Positions 50,196 to 59,034 of a DNA stretch of 64,000 nt are shown here, piece after piece. This stretch comes from Cytophagaceae bacterium (GTDB taxonomy: Bacteria > Bacteroidota > Bacteroidia > Cytophagales > Cyclobacteriaceae). The stretch spans positions 992,001 to 1,056,000 of the forward strand of contig CP030886.1 of the NCBI GenBank assembly GCA_006969745.1, in the 5' to 3' direction. Numbering within the stretch: position 1 is the first letter of the stretch; each line of letters begins with the position of its first letter. Under the pieces are notes generated by a model. The model saw nothing but the letters and a program-made list of their open reading frames with translations, was not told the origin of the DNA and did no database searches. The position numbers and the translations under genes were made by a program.

Positions 50196-50528
50196 ATGCA
50201 GCACATTACTTCTTCATTAATTACAAGAGATAATCAGGACATATTAGAGCCAACAGGCAACTTATATGAGTCTTTAGTAATTATCGCTAAGCGAGCAAGA
50301 CAAATCAGTGCAAATCAAAAAGAAGAGCTTAATGCTAAGCTTGCTGAGTTTGCTTCTTCAGTTGACAACTTAGAAGAAATATTCGAAAACAGGGAGCAAA
50401 TTGAAATCTCTAAATTCTACGAGCGAATGCCTAAACCAACTACTTCTGCCATAGAGGAGTTTTTGAATGGTGAGCTTAATTTCAGATTACCTGAAGAAGA
50501 AGACGAATCTGGTTCTGATTTAGCATAA
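50196..50528 (+). CDS. rpoZ: DNA-directed RNA polymerase omega subunit (Bacteroidota type)
   Basis: From the ATG at 50196 the product has 110 residues and contains the omega core: NLYESLVIIAKRARQI, followed by an acidic, lineage-specific C-terminal tail (EEEDESGSD). Omega helps assemble RNA polymerase. A longer reading from a TTG at 50169 would overlap bamD by 17 bases and is unlikely. It is 10 bases before coaBC, as in other Bacteroidota. Confidence 0.9.
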   Translation: MQHITSSLITRDNQDILEPTGNLYESLVIIAKRARQISANQKEELNAKLAEFASSVDNLEEIFENREQIEISKFYERMPKPTTSAIEEFLNGELNFRLPEEEDESGSDLA

Positions 50529-50538
50529 ATTAGTCGCC

Positions 50539-51729
50539 ATGTTGGCGGGTAAGAAAATATTATTAGCGGTTTGTGGGTCAATAGCGGCCTATAAAACCGC
50601 TTTTTTTGTGCGTCTTTTGGTAAAAGAAGGCGCGGAAGTTAAAGTCGTTATGACTGAAAGTGCCAAGGACTTCATCACACCATTGACCTTAGCTACACTT
50701 TCCAAAAACCCGGTCCATTCTGAATACTTTGATAAAACCAGTGGCGAATGGAATAATCACGTTGAATTAGGAATGTGGGCAGACCTGATGCTGGTTGCTC
50801 CACTCAGTGCCAACACTCTTGGAAAGATGGCCAATGGCATTTGCGACAACCTGCTACTAGCCACCTACCTATCAGCCAAGTGTCCCGTCATGGTTGCTCC
50901 GGCAATGGATCTGGACATGTACCAGCACCCAACTACATTAGAAAATCTTCGAAAACTCCAATCTTTCGGAAATGAAGTAATAGAAGCTCGTGATGGTGAA
51001 TTAGCCAGTGGACTCTCAGGACAGGGACGAATGGCAGAACCTGAAGAACTGATTGAGCTGGTAAAAAAAAAGTTGGTTAATTCAGACGCCCTAAAAGGGA
51101 AACACGTCTTGATAACCTCAGGACCAACTTTCGAAGCAATAGATCCAGTTAGATTCATTGGGAATCATTCATCAGGCAAAATGGGATCAGCAATCGCTAG
51201 AGCATTTCAAAATGCTGGTGCTACCACTTCCATGATCTCAGGACCTGCATCGTTCTTTCCTCAAAATGGCGAGTTGATAAAAGTGTCGTCAGCTGAAGAG
51301 ATGCTAGCAGAAACTGAAAAACTCCATAGCAAGGCAGACATAGTCGTATTTTCCGCGGCTGTCTCAGATTACCGCCCTGAAAATCCTGCCAAAGAGAAAA
51401 TCAAAAAGAAAGAAAGCACCCTTCAAATCAATCTGGTAAAAAATCCGGATATCGCTGCAGAACTAGGTAAAAAGAAAAGAAAGCAATTCCATATCGGCTT
51501 TGCCCTTGAAACTACCAATGAGATACTAAATGCAAAAGAGAAACTTAAAAAGAAAAACTTCGATCTGATAGTGCTTAACTCACTCAACGACAAAGGCGCC
51601 GGATTTCAACAAGACACGAACAAAGTCACCTTCTTTGATAAGAACAATAAGGAATACAAATTTGAGTTGAAAAGTAAGACCGATGTAGCACAGGACATTG
51701 TTGATTACGTTATAAAAAATCTCAAATGA
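50539..51729 (+). CDS. coaBC: Bifunctional phosphopantothenoylcysteine decarboxylase/phosphopantothenate-cysteine ligase
   Basis: This 396-residue protein has an N-terminal flavin-dependent CoaC domain (about 1-180, GSIAAYKTAFFVRLL, PLSANTLGKMANGICDNLL and the PAMD motif) and a C-terminal CoaB domain (about 190-396, ITSGPTFEAIDPVRFIGNHS and the KIKKKE lysine motif). It carries out two steps of coenzyme A synthesis. Length and both domains are normal. Its end overlaps the porD start by four bases (ATGA). Confidence 0.97.
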   Translation: MLAGKKILLAVCGSIAAYKTAFFVRLLVKEGAEVKVVMTESAKDFITPLTLATLSKNPVHSEYFDKTSGEWNNHVELGMWADLMLVAPLSANTLGKMANGICDNLLLATYLSAKCPVMVAPAMDLDMYQHPTTLENLRKLQSFGNEVIEARDGELASGLSGQGRMAEPEELIELVKKKLVNSDALKGKHVLITSGPTFEAIDPVRFIGNHSSGKMGSAIARAFQNAGATTSMISGPASFFPQNGELIKVSSAEEMLAETEKLHSKADIVVFSAAVSDYRPENPAKEKIKKKESTLQINLVKNPDIAAELGKKKRKQFHIGFALETTNEILNAKEKLKKKNFDLIVLNSLNDKGAGFQQDTNKVTFFDKNNKEYKFELKSKTDVAQDIVDYVIKNLK

Positions 51730-52613
51730 AAATTCTTGGACTAGTTCTCATATTCCTTACCAGTGCCTCTTTTGCACAAGAGTTAAACTGTCGTGTAATC
51801 GTGAATGCACAGCAGGTTCAAACGACTGAACGTGCAGTATTCACTGAGATGGAAACTGAATTTGCGCAATTTTTAAATACCACCAAATGGACCAACGACA
51901 CCTTCGAAGAAGAGGAAGTGATTAGCTGCAATCTGGTAATTACCATATCCGAAATGCCGAGCGTCGGTGTATTTAAAGCTTCTGTGCAAGTGCTGTCTAG
52001 TCGTCCGGTTTATGGCTCTGGATACGAGACGGTAATCATGAATTTTGCAGATCGCGATTGGGATTTTGAATATGTACAATCTCAACCATTGCGATTCAAT
52101 GAAAATATATTCACAAGTAACATCACCTCCATGCTAGCCTACTATGCTTACATGATTATTGGTTTTGATTACGATACATTTTCTGAGCTTGGGGGAACGC
52201 CCCACTTTGAAAACGCCTTTAAAATTGTCAATAATGCACAGCAAACCAGCTATAACGGCTGGCAACAATTCAATAGTGTAAGAAATCGCTACTGGCTGGT
52301 TGAAAATGTCCAAAATCCTCAACTCGAGCCAATCAGAAAAGCTCTGTATAAATATCATCGAAATGGACTTGATATTATTACGGAAGACCGACCGCAAGCA
52401 GAAAAAACTATTTTGGAAGCACTTTCTGATATTCAGCGAGCGAATAGAGCACGACCCAGATCTATTTTGACTATCAGTTTCATGGATGCCAAGTCAGGCG
52501 AACTTCAGCAATTATTCACAGAATCCAATCTCGCCACGCGCAGACAAGCATATAATTTACTTAGCAATATAGATCCGTCAAGAACCGACGAATATAAGGC
52601 ACTGATTGAGTAG
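51726..52613 (+). CDS. porD: Type IX secretion protein PorD (DUF4835)
   Basis: This 295-residue protein has a signal peptide (residues 1-17, ending SFAQ) and matches DUF4835/PorD by LNCRVIVNAQQVQTTERAVF at the N terminus, QVLSSRPVYGSGYETVIMN in the middle, and NSVRNRYWLVENVQNPQLEPIRKALYKYHR near the C terminus. PorD is linked to type IX secretion and gliding in Bacteroidota. The start overlaps the coaBC stop, and recN follows by 25 bases. The presence of a sorting-domain protein in the window supports a functional type IX system. Confidence 0.9.
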   Translation: MKILGLVLIFLTSASFAQELNCRVIVNAQQVQTTERAVFTEMETEFAQFLNTTKWTNDTFEEEEVISCNLVITISEMPSVGVFKASVQVLSSRPVYGSGYETVIMNFADRDWDFEYVQSQPLRFNENIFTSNITSMLAYYAYMIIGFDYDTFSELGGTPHFENAFKIVNNAQQTSYNGWQQFNSVRNRYWLVENVQNPQLEPIRKALYKYHRNGLDIITEDRPQAEKTILEALSDIQRANRARPRSILTISFMDAKSGELQQLFTESNLATRRQAYNLLSNIDPSRTDEYKALIE

Positions 52614-52638
52614 TCTCTGATATCTTTGTGATCCATTT

Positions 52639-54294
52639 ATGATCAAGTCGCTCCAGATAAAAAACTATGCACTTATTCAGGAGCTGGAAATGTCTCCATC
52701 TCCCAAGTTGAATATAATAACCGGAGAGACGGGAGCAGGAAAGTCCATCATGCTTGGTGCAGTTGGTTTATTGCTTGGCAAAAGAGCTGATACCAAAGTC
52801 CTCCTCAACGAAAATCAAAAATGCATTGTAGAAGGAATCTTTGATATTTCGTCCTATTCATTGCAGAAAATCTTTGAAGATGAAGATCTGGATTATGAAA
52901 ACGAGTGCGTAATTCGACGGGAAATAAGTCCATCAGGAAAATCCAGAGCATTTGTAAACGATACACCTACCAATCTAAGTGCGCTTAAAGCAATTGGTGA
53001 AAAACTCATGGATGTCCACTCGCAACATGAATCTCTGCAACTCGGCGATAATTCTTACCAGTTGAGAGCGCTTGACGCATTTGCTTCCCATCCGGAGTTG
53101 CTCTCCAGCTACAAGCTATCATTCAAAAGCTACGTTCAAGCAAAAAAAGAAGTTGATAAATTAGAATCTCTGGCGACCCAAAGTGCTGAAGATGCAGATT
53201 ATAAACAGTTCTTATTAAATGAACTATTAGAAGCACAACTAGACGATTTGAATCAAGAGGCCTTGGAAAGTGAATTAGAAGTATTGGAAAATGCTGAAGA
53301 CATCAAACTTAAGCTTTCGCAAGCCAGCCATATGCTTGATGAATCTGAAGTCGCCATTCTTCAGCAAATCAAAGAATCAAAATCTCTGCTCAACACTATC
53401 GCCTCTTTCTCACCTGAATTGGCAGAATTAAGCAACCGGCTGGAAAGCACTTCAATCGAATTGACTGATATATTAGGAGAAATTCAACGCGTTCAAGCTA
53501 CAGTAGAGCATGATCCTGAAAAGATACAAGAGCTCAAGGATCGTTTGGATTTACTGTTCAGGCTTCAAAAGAAACACAACGTCCAGACCGTTCAAGAATT
53601 AGTCGCTATCAGAGATGACTTAGATAAAAGTCTTAGCCAGGTAGCCAATCTGGACAATGAAATATTGCAAGCCAAAAAAGAGCTAGAGAAGGCAGAGAAA
53701 GAAATGCTGGCTCATGCTGGCAAGCTTACAGAAGCTCGCAAACTTTTCTCACTGAACTTTGCTGACGAAATTGAGAAGATTATCCACAAGATTGGAATTG
53801 AAAATGGCACTATTGAAATCAAAATCAAGCCAATAGCTCCAACAGTTAGTGGCTTGGATGAAGTTGAAATGCATTTCAGTGCAAATAAGGGAATAAAGCC
53901 TCAAGAGCTAAAAGAAGTAGCTTCAGGTGGTGAATTCTCACGTTTGATTTTTGCTGTGAAATACCTCATTGCGGATAAAACGGCCATGCCAACCATCATT
54001 TTTGATGAAATAGACACTGGTGTCTCCGGTGAAGTCGCTTTACAGATGATCCGCATGATGAAAGAAATGTCCAAGAATCATCAAGTGATCAGTATAAGCC
54101 ACCTGCCACAGTTTGCTGCCGGAGGTGATGCTCATTATTACGTTTACAAAGATCACAGCTCTGACCGTTCGGTCAGCAGAATTAAACGTCTCGAAGATCA
54201 GGACAGAGTAACTGAAATAGCCAAAATGATCGGCGGTGAAAACCCGGGAGCTTCTGCAGTGGAAAGTGCCAAGGAGTTGCTGCAAATTGGCTAA
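52639..54294 (+). CDS. recN: DNA repair protein RecN
   Basis: This 551-residue protein is an SMC-like ATPase: N-terminal Walker A GETGAGKS (about residues 29-36), two coiled-coil arms in the middle, and the C-terminal signature EVASGGEFSRLIFAVK with Walker B PTIIFDEIDTGVSG. RecN acts in double-strand-break repair with RecA. Length is normal. A TATCTTTG core lies 11 bases before its start but lacks a properly spaced -33 element. Confidence 0.95.
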   Translation: MIKSLQIKNYALIQELEMSPSPKLNIITGETGAGKSIMLGAVGLLLGKRADTKVLLNENQKCIVEGIFDISSYSLQKIFEDEDLDYENECVIRREISPSGKSRAFVNDTPTNLSALKAIGEKLMDVHSQHESLQLGDNSYQLRALDAFASHPELLSSYKLSFKSYVQAKKEVDKLESLATQSAEDADYKQFLLNELLEAQLDDLNQEALESELEVLENAEDIKLKLSQASHMLDESEVAILQQIKESKSLLNTIASFSPELAELSNRLESTSIELTDILGEIQRVQATVEHDPEKIQELKDRLDLLFRLQKKHNVQTVQELVAIRDDLDKSLSQVANLDNEILQAKKELEKAEKEMLAHAGKLTEARKLFSLNFADEIEKIIHKIGIENGTIEIKIKPIAPTVSGLDEVEMHFSANKGIKPQELKEVASGGEFSRLIFAVKYLIADKTAMPTIIFDEIDTGVSGEVALQMIRMMKEMSKNHQVISISHLPQFAAGGDAHYYVYKDHSSDRSVSRIKRLEDQDRVTEIAKMIGGENPGASAVESAKELLQIG

Positions 54295-54331
54295 TTTCGA
54301 ATCTCTAAATCAAGAATTAAACTAACTGAAC

Positions 54332-55144
54332 ATGTCACATAATCTACTGAAAGGAAAAAGAGGGATCATTTCTGGTGCATTGGATCAAAATTCCATCGCA
54401 TGGAAAGTAGCTGAGAAAGCTCACGAGCAAGGCGCTACATTCACACTGACCAACGCTCCAATAGCTATGCGAATGGGAGAGATTAACAAACTAGGTGAAA
54501 AATGCAATGCAGAGATTATTCCTGCCGATGCTACTTCCATGGAGGACCTGGAAAATCTATTCAACAAGTCTCAAGAAGCTCTTGGTGGAAAAATTGATTT
54601 CGTTCTTCACTCAATCGGTATGAGTCCAAACGTGCGAAAAGGAAAAGATTATGGAGACCTGAACTACGACTGGTTCCAAAAAACATTGGATGTATCCGCA
54701 CTTTCATTTCACAAGATGATGCAGACGGCTGAGAAACTAGATGCAATGAATGAATGGGGTTCAATCCTTGGTCTTTCGTACATTGCAGCACAGCGAACTT
54801 TCCCTGATTATTCTGATATGGCACAAGCCAAAGCCTTACTTGAATCCATTGCAAGAAGCTATGGCTACCGATTTGGAGTAAGTAAGAAAGTGCGTGTAAA
54901 TACAATTTCACAATCGCCAACAATGACTACAGCCGGCTCAGGTGTTCCAGGCTTTGATGTATTCTTCAACTATGCGGACAAAATGTCTCCACTTGGCAAT
55001 GCCGACGCTGAAAGTTGTGCCGACTATTGCATAAGCATGTTTTCAGACCTTACCAGAATGGTGACTATGCAAAACCTTATGCACGATGGTGGATTCTCCA
55101 CTTCCGGCATCACAGACGCACTGGTTGACGAATTGAGTAAGTAA
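54332..55144 (+). CDS. fabI: Enoyl-[acyl-carrier-protein] reductase FabI
   Basis: This 270-residue protein has the FabI cofactor motif in altered form (KRGIISGALDQNSIAWKVA), the FVLHSIGMSPNVRKGKD segment and the catalytic Tyr/Lys pair in DYSDMAQAKALLES, with the expected seven-residue spacing. It reduces enoyl-ACP in the last step of each fatty acid elongation cycle. The gene is full length and is followed by a long inverted repeat. Confidence 0.95.
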   Translation: MSHNLLKGKRGIISGALDQNSIAWKVAEKAHEQGATFTLTNAPIAMRMGEINKLGEKCNAEIIPADATSMEDLENLFNKSQEALGGKIDFVLHSIGMSPNVRKGKDYGDLNYDWFQKTLDVSALSFHKMMQTAEKLDAMNEWGSILGLSYIAAQRTFPDYSDMAQAKALLESIARSYGYRFGVSKKVRVNTISQSPTMTTAGSGVPGFDVFFNYADKMSPLGNADAESCADYCISMFSDLTRMVTMQNLMHDGGFSTSGITDALVDELSK

Positions 55145-55158
55145 CAGTTGAAAAAACT

Positions 55159-55225
55159 GTCATCCTGAGTGAAACGAAGGATCTTTTCAATTATAGGATA
55201 GATCCTTCACTTCGTTCAGGATGAC
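55159..55225. repeat. REP-like long inverted repeat, possible terminator of fabI
   Basis: The left arm 55159-55184 (begins GTCATCCTGAGTGAAACG) pairs with the right arm 55200-55225 (ends CGTTCAGGATGAC) over 26 positions with four imperfect ones, two of which are G-U pairs, around a 15-base loop. GTCATCCTGA...GGATC words are a known mobile-type intergenic palindrome in many bacteria. There is no T run, so termination is possible but not typical. Confidence 0.75.
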
Positions 55226-55246
55226 ATCAAAATAAGATTCACCGAA

Positions 55247-56035
55247 ATGATCTCCTTCCCCAACGCAAAAATCAATCTTGGGCTCAACATTGTAAGCAAG
55301 CGGGAAGATGGCTATCACAACATTGAAAGCTGCTTTTATCCTATTCCATGGTATGATAGTCTGGAGGTGATAGAAGCAGCTTCTTTTGCTTTTCACAGTT
55401 ATGGATTGGATATCCCCGGAGATGCCTCATCCAACTTGTGCGTAAAAGCCTACGAACTAATCAAAGCCGATCACAACATTCCAGCTGTAGCGATTCACTT
55501 ACTAAAAAACATTCCCATGGGCGCCGGTCTTGGAGGTGGTTCAGCCGATGGCGCATTTGTGCTTAAACTGCTAAACGAGCTATTTAGACTCAATCTGACA
55601 GACACACAACTTGAAACCTATGCGTTGCAGCTAGGAAGCGATTGTCCTTTCTTTGTTAAGAATGAACCTGCGATAACTACTGGGCGTGGTGAAGACCTAA
55701 AACTGATCGATTTAGATCTTTCCGACTATCATTTAGCGATCCACAATCCAGGCATTCATGTATCTACTAAGGAAGCATATGCCGGAGTGACACCACAATC
55801 ACCCAGGAATAACTTTTCAAATCTTATCGGGTCTCCGATTCACGAATGGAAAGGTTTACTAATAAACGATTTTGAAACATCCATTTTTCCTAACCACCCT
55901 GAGATTCAACAACTAAAAAATGCCATGTATAAAGCAGGAGCTATCTATGCTTCGATGACAGGAAGTGGCAGCACAGTCTATGGGATATTTGAAAAGCCAA
56001 TAGTGGATGAAAAATGGCAATGGTTGAAATTTTAA
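55247..56035 (+). CDS. ispE: 4-diphosphocytidyl-2-C-methyl-D-erythritol kinase
   Basis: This 262-residue GHMP-type kinase has the motifs NAKINLGLNI at the N terminus, PMGAGLGGGSADGA as the ATP-binding loop and MTGSGSTVYGIF near the C terminus. IspE catalyses the fourth step of the non-mevalonate isoprenoid pathway. The start ATG is 22 bases after the inverted repeat. Length is slightly short for the family but complete. Confidence 0.95.
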   Translation: MISFPNAKINLGLNIVSKREDGYHNIESCFYPIPWYDSLEVIEAASFAFHSYGLDIPGDASSNLCVKAYELIKADHNIPAVAIHLLKNIPMGAGLGGGSADGAFVLKLLNELFRLNLTDTQLETYALQLGSDCPFFVKNEPAITTGRGEDLKLIDLDLSDYHLAIHNPGIHVSTKEAYAGVTPQSPRNNFSNLIGSPIHEWKGLLINDFETSIFPNHPEIQQLKNAMYKAGAIYASMTGSGSTVYGIFEKPIVDEKWQWLKF

Positions 56036-56042
56036 TCAGTAT

Positions 56043-57083
56043 ATGATAATGGCGAAAAGACAAACCAAACAAATCCTCAAAATCATATTTATAGCAGTAA
56101 GTATTGGTTCCCTATACTTTGTTCCATGGCTCTTAGTGAAAGCCTGGATTCTCCCGCTTCCTGATACAGTTCAAGGTCAAGTAGAAGAGGCAATAGATCA
56201 CGGATTTGAAGGAGTGATTGTTTATATAGATCAAAAAGGAAACGAACCAGCATTTCATGCTGCCGGATGGCATGATCGGGAAAAGAAGATACCTGCAGAT
56301 CCTAATTCCCTTTTCAAGATTGCAAGTATTAGCAAGCTGTATCATGCGGTTGCTGTTGCTAAACTTGTCAATGCTGATAGTTTGTCTTTAGACAAAACAC
56401 TCGCTGACTATTTTCCTGAGCTTGTGGGAAGAATTGAAAATGCTGATAAAATTACCTTGCGGATGATGGTACAACATCGTAGCGGCATTCCCAACTTTAC
56501 TGATGCACCAGATTATTGGGCCCACCCTGCTGAATCTACCGAAGAGGCACTCGAATTGGCGCTTGACTTGCCGGCATATTTTGAACCAGACAAAGATTAT
56601 GGTTATTCCAACACCAATTATTTGCTTATCGGAGAGCTAATTGATAAGGTATTAGGCTACAGCCGTCATCAATACATAAAGGAAAAAATTATAACTCGAC
56701 TTAGGCTTGAGAACACCTTCAGTTCGCTTAACGAAGTGAATATGGAAGATGTGATGAGCGGCTATCATATTGGTTATCCTCACGACTTAAAAGGGGATGA
56801 TCTCGGCATGGTGGCTTCAGCCGAAGATGTAGGAATCTTCCTACGAGCATTGAATGATGGAACCTTATTTGACGAAGATGAGCAGGAAATATATTCATCC
56901 ATCTATGAGTATGAACACAGTGGTTGGGTTCCCGGATATCAGAGTTTTGCAAACTATTACAAAGACTTTGACACTGTGGTGATTCACTTTTATAGCACGA
57001 CCGATCCCGATCTTATTATGTGGAATATGTCTGAAATTGTAAACGGTCGAATTTCGAAGATTTTGCAGAGAGCAGTTGATTGA
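56043..57083 (+). CDS. Membrane-anchored serine hydrolase, beta-lactamase/class C fold
   Basis: This 346-residue protein has an N-terminal membrane anchor (about 13-32) and a class C beta-lactamase/DD-peptidase-like domain. The catalytic motifs are S95-I-S-K98 in KIASISKL and Y188-S-N190 in DYGYSNTNY. Such proteins may be esterases, peptidases or lactamases, and no substrate can be assigned. It follows ispE by seven bases. A second ATG two codons in is an equally good start. Confidence 0.88.
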   Translation: MIMAKRQTKQILKIIFIAVSIGSLYFVPWLLVKAWILPLPDTVQGQVEEAIDHGFEGVIVYIDQKGNEPAFHAAGWHDREKKIPADPNSLFKIASISKLYHAVAVAKLVNADSLSLDKTLADYFPELVGRIENADKITLRMMVQHRSGIPNFTDAPDYWAHPAESTEEALELALDLPAYFEPDKDYGYSNTNYLLIGELIDKVLGYSRHQYIKEKIITRLRLENTFSSLNEVNMEDVMSGYHIGYPHDLKGDDLGMVASAEDVGIFLRALNDGTLFDEDEQEIYSSIYEYEHSGWVPGYQSFANYYKDFDTVVIHFYSTTDPDLIMWNMSEIVNGRISKILQRAVD

Positions 57084-57209
57084 AATTTGCAAATAGTTTT
57101 AGGATAGAAATGTGAGTGTTTTTCTCACCAAAACCTTTTTTCGTTGTTAGCTGAAAGCGGTATATTTATTCTATACTTTGCTATTCTAGTATCCAAACAA
57201 ATGCAACCT

Positions 57210-58346
57210 ATGAAAGTCATCCTTTACTCATCACTTTGCTTTTTACTATTCGGGGTTTACTCACAAAGCGAGTCTTCGTATTCATGGGTGGAATGTCAGT
57301 CATCCACCTCTTTTCTTCCTAGCAAAGCGGACCAATTTTACCAGGGGCCTTGCGTAGCATATGCGCTAACGGCCGCATTAGAAACTAAAATTTATAAGGA
57401 GTATGGTACCGAGTATGATTTATCTGAACTATACACAGATTACCTAATATACAATGCTGGTAGAAATCTAGGCTCTTTGAATGCCTATATGCAGAACATA
57501 AAGATCCCTAAATCGAATGGTGATAATAACTTCCCTCTAAGACCATGTGGAGATCCACCCAGAAATCAAACAATCTCAAACATATTTAGCGCCAACAAAA
57601 ACATTGAGGTCGTGTTGGACTTATCGAACGAACAGGTGTGCGAAGGAATTGACAATATTCTAGACGCCGGGAACATCACCCAATATGCCACGGTTAGCAA
57701 TGTCACTAAAAGAACACTCTCTACAAACCATAGTCTTCGAAGCGAAATAAAAAATGGACCTGTGATCATGCGTGTAAATGGATCAGCCTTATCTACATTT
57801 TTCAACGGTAGAAGTTCGGCAGATGCTACCTACCATGCCGTGCTCATTTACGGATGGCAAGAAAAAACTGGCTCCACCACAAAATATCGGGTAAAAGATA
57901 GTTGGCCAGGCAGTCCAAATACGGTTATTACTAAAGCAATTAGCGATGCCACATTAAGCTCACTTCAAAACACCGGTGATCTGGAATTTGCTACTGTTGG
58001 AACTGTGACAAAAAGTAGCGGCTTCAAAAGCAATAATTGCATGCCTACCCTTACCTCAATAAGAGTGATAAAGGATTATGCCCTTATATCAGGGGATAAT
58101 TATGCAAAGTGTTCTGTTACATCAAATGTAGCCGTTGAAGATTGGCAGTGGGAAATAAATACCTCTCATACGAGAAGGAGCTTTATAAAGCAAAGTAAAT
58201 CATCAAGCATCATGATTTCACCGCAAAATAGTGGCACCTATACCATTAAGGTCAGGGCCAAAAGAGAGGGTATTTGGACCTCATGGAGAACCTTAACTAC
58301 CAACCTATCTGCAGATGGGATAGAGTGGGATGATGGAATGTTTTAG
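57210..58346 (+). CDS. Secreted papain-like (C1-type) cysteine peptidase
   Basis: From the ATG at 57210 the product has 378 residues with a signal peptide (ending GVYSQ). The nucleophile is C48 in QGPCVAYALTAALE, the histidine H209 is in ATYHAVLIYGW, and the third residue appears to be D230 in VKDSWPGS where classical papain has N in NSWG. The C-terminal 110 residues look like an Ig-type domain (KDYALISGDNYAKCSV, GTYTIKVRAKREG). An upstream start at 57144 would add a hydrophobic but non-signal-like stretch, so I reject it. It is probably exported; no type IX sorting domain is visible. Confidence 0.75.
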   Translation: MKVILYSSLCFLLFGVYSQSESSYSWVECQSSTSFLPSKADQFYQGPCVAYALTAALETKIYKEYGTEYDLSELYTDYLIYNAGRNLGSLNAYMQNIKIPKSNGDNNFPLRPCGDPPRNQTISNIFSANKNIEVVLDLSNEQVCEGIDNILDAGNITQYATVSNVTKRTLSTNHSLRSEIKNGPVIMRVNGSALSTFFNGRSSADATYHAVLIYGWQEKTGSTTKYRVKDSWPGSPNTVITKAISDATLSSLQNTGDLEFATVGTVTKSSGFKSNNCMPTLTSIRVIKDYALISGDNYAKCSVTSNVAVEDWQWEINTSHTRRSFIKQSKSSSIMISPQNSGTYTIKVRAKREGIWTSWRTLTTNLSADGIEWDDGMF

Positions 58347-58518
58347 CAATCCCAATCAATAGAGGATTTAGTTTCATGTTTCCTTGCGCATAATTTCATA
58401 CGTGAACTGAGAATTGTCATAGAAATGAGATGCGGCATTTATATGGACGGACATATTAAACACTTGACTTAAGGGTCAAAGTGCACATATCTGTTTAGCT
58501 CTTGACTAAAAATGTCCT

Positions 58519-59001
58519 ATGAAATACACGACAACATTTCTTTTTACATTAGGGCTTGTATTCAGCTGTTCACAGAATACTGAATTAAAGCAATCAGATA
58601 TTGAACAAATTGAGCAATTAGAAAAGGATTATGTAAATGGCTGGTTCGCAGAAACTCCACAAGAAGCTGTCCTCGAGGTTTTTGAAGAAAATGTGGTGTT
58701 TATCCCACATCATGGTGATGATGCGGTCATCGGGAAAGAAAACCTAAGGGACTTTTTCTGGCCGAATGGAACGGGTGGGATTGTCCACTATTTCAATCAT
58801 TACCCTGACACAATTGAGGGAAACCAATCCATTGCCTGGGTAAGAGGTCGTTTTGACATAAAGTATTCCTGGATCGAAGAATTAGATACAGTCACAACAC
58901 TAAATGAAGGCAACTACGTGCTTATCGCAAGAAAAAATAAACAGGATTGGAAAATTGCCACATTCATTTTTAACGATCCTGTAGCTCAGGTCGAAGAGTG
59001 A
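58519..59001 (+). CDS. NTF2-like (DUF4440/SnoaL) lipoprotein
   Basis: This 160-residue protein has a lipobox-type signal (LVFSC, Cys at about residue 17) and one SnoaL-like domain: IEQIEQLEKDYVNGWF, then VLEVFEENVVFIPHHGDDAVIGKENL, then DWKIATFIFND. It would be a lipid-anchored small binding protein or enzyme. It is the third NTF2-like gene in this window. A gap of about 170 bases upstream holds no gene. Confidence 0.8.
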   Translation: MKYTTTFLFTLGLVFSCSQNTELKQSDIEQIEQLEKDYVNGWFAETPQEAVLEVFEENVVFIPHHGDDAVIGKENLRDFFWPNGTGGIVHYFNHYPDTIEGNQSIAWVRGRFDIKYSWIEELDTVTTLNEGNYVLIARKNKQDWKIATFIFNDPVAQVEE

Positions 59002-59034
59002 TCATAAAGAAGGTCTAATTAAAAGTTGTCAGAA

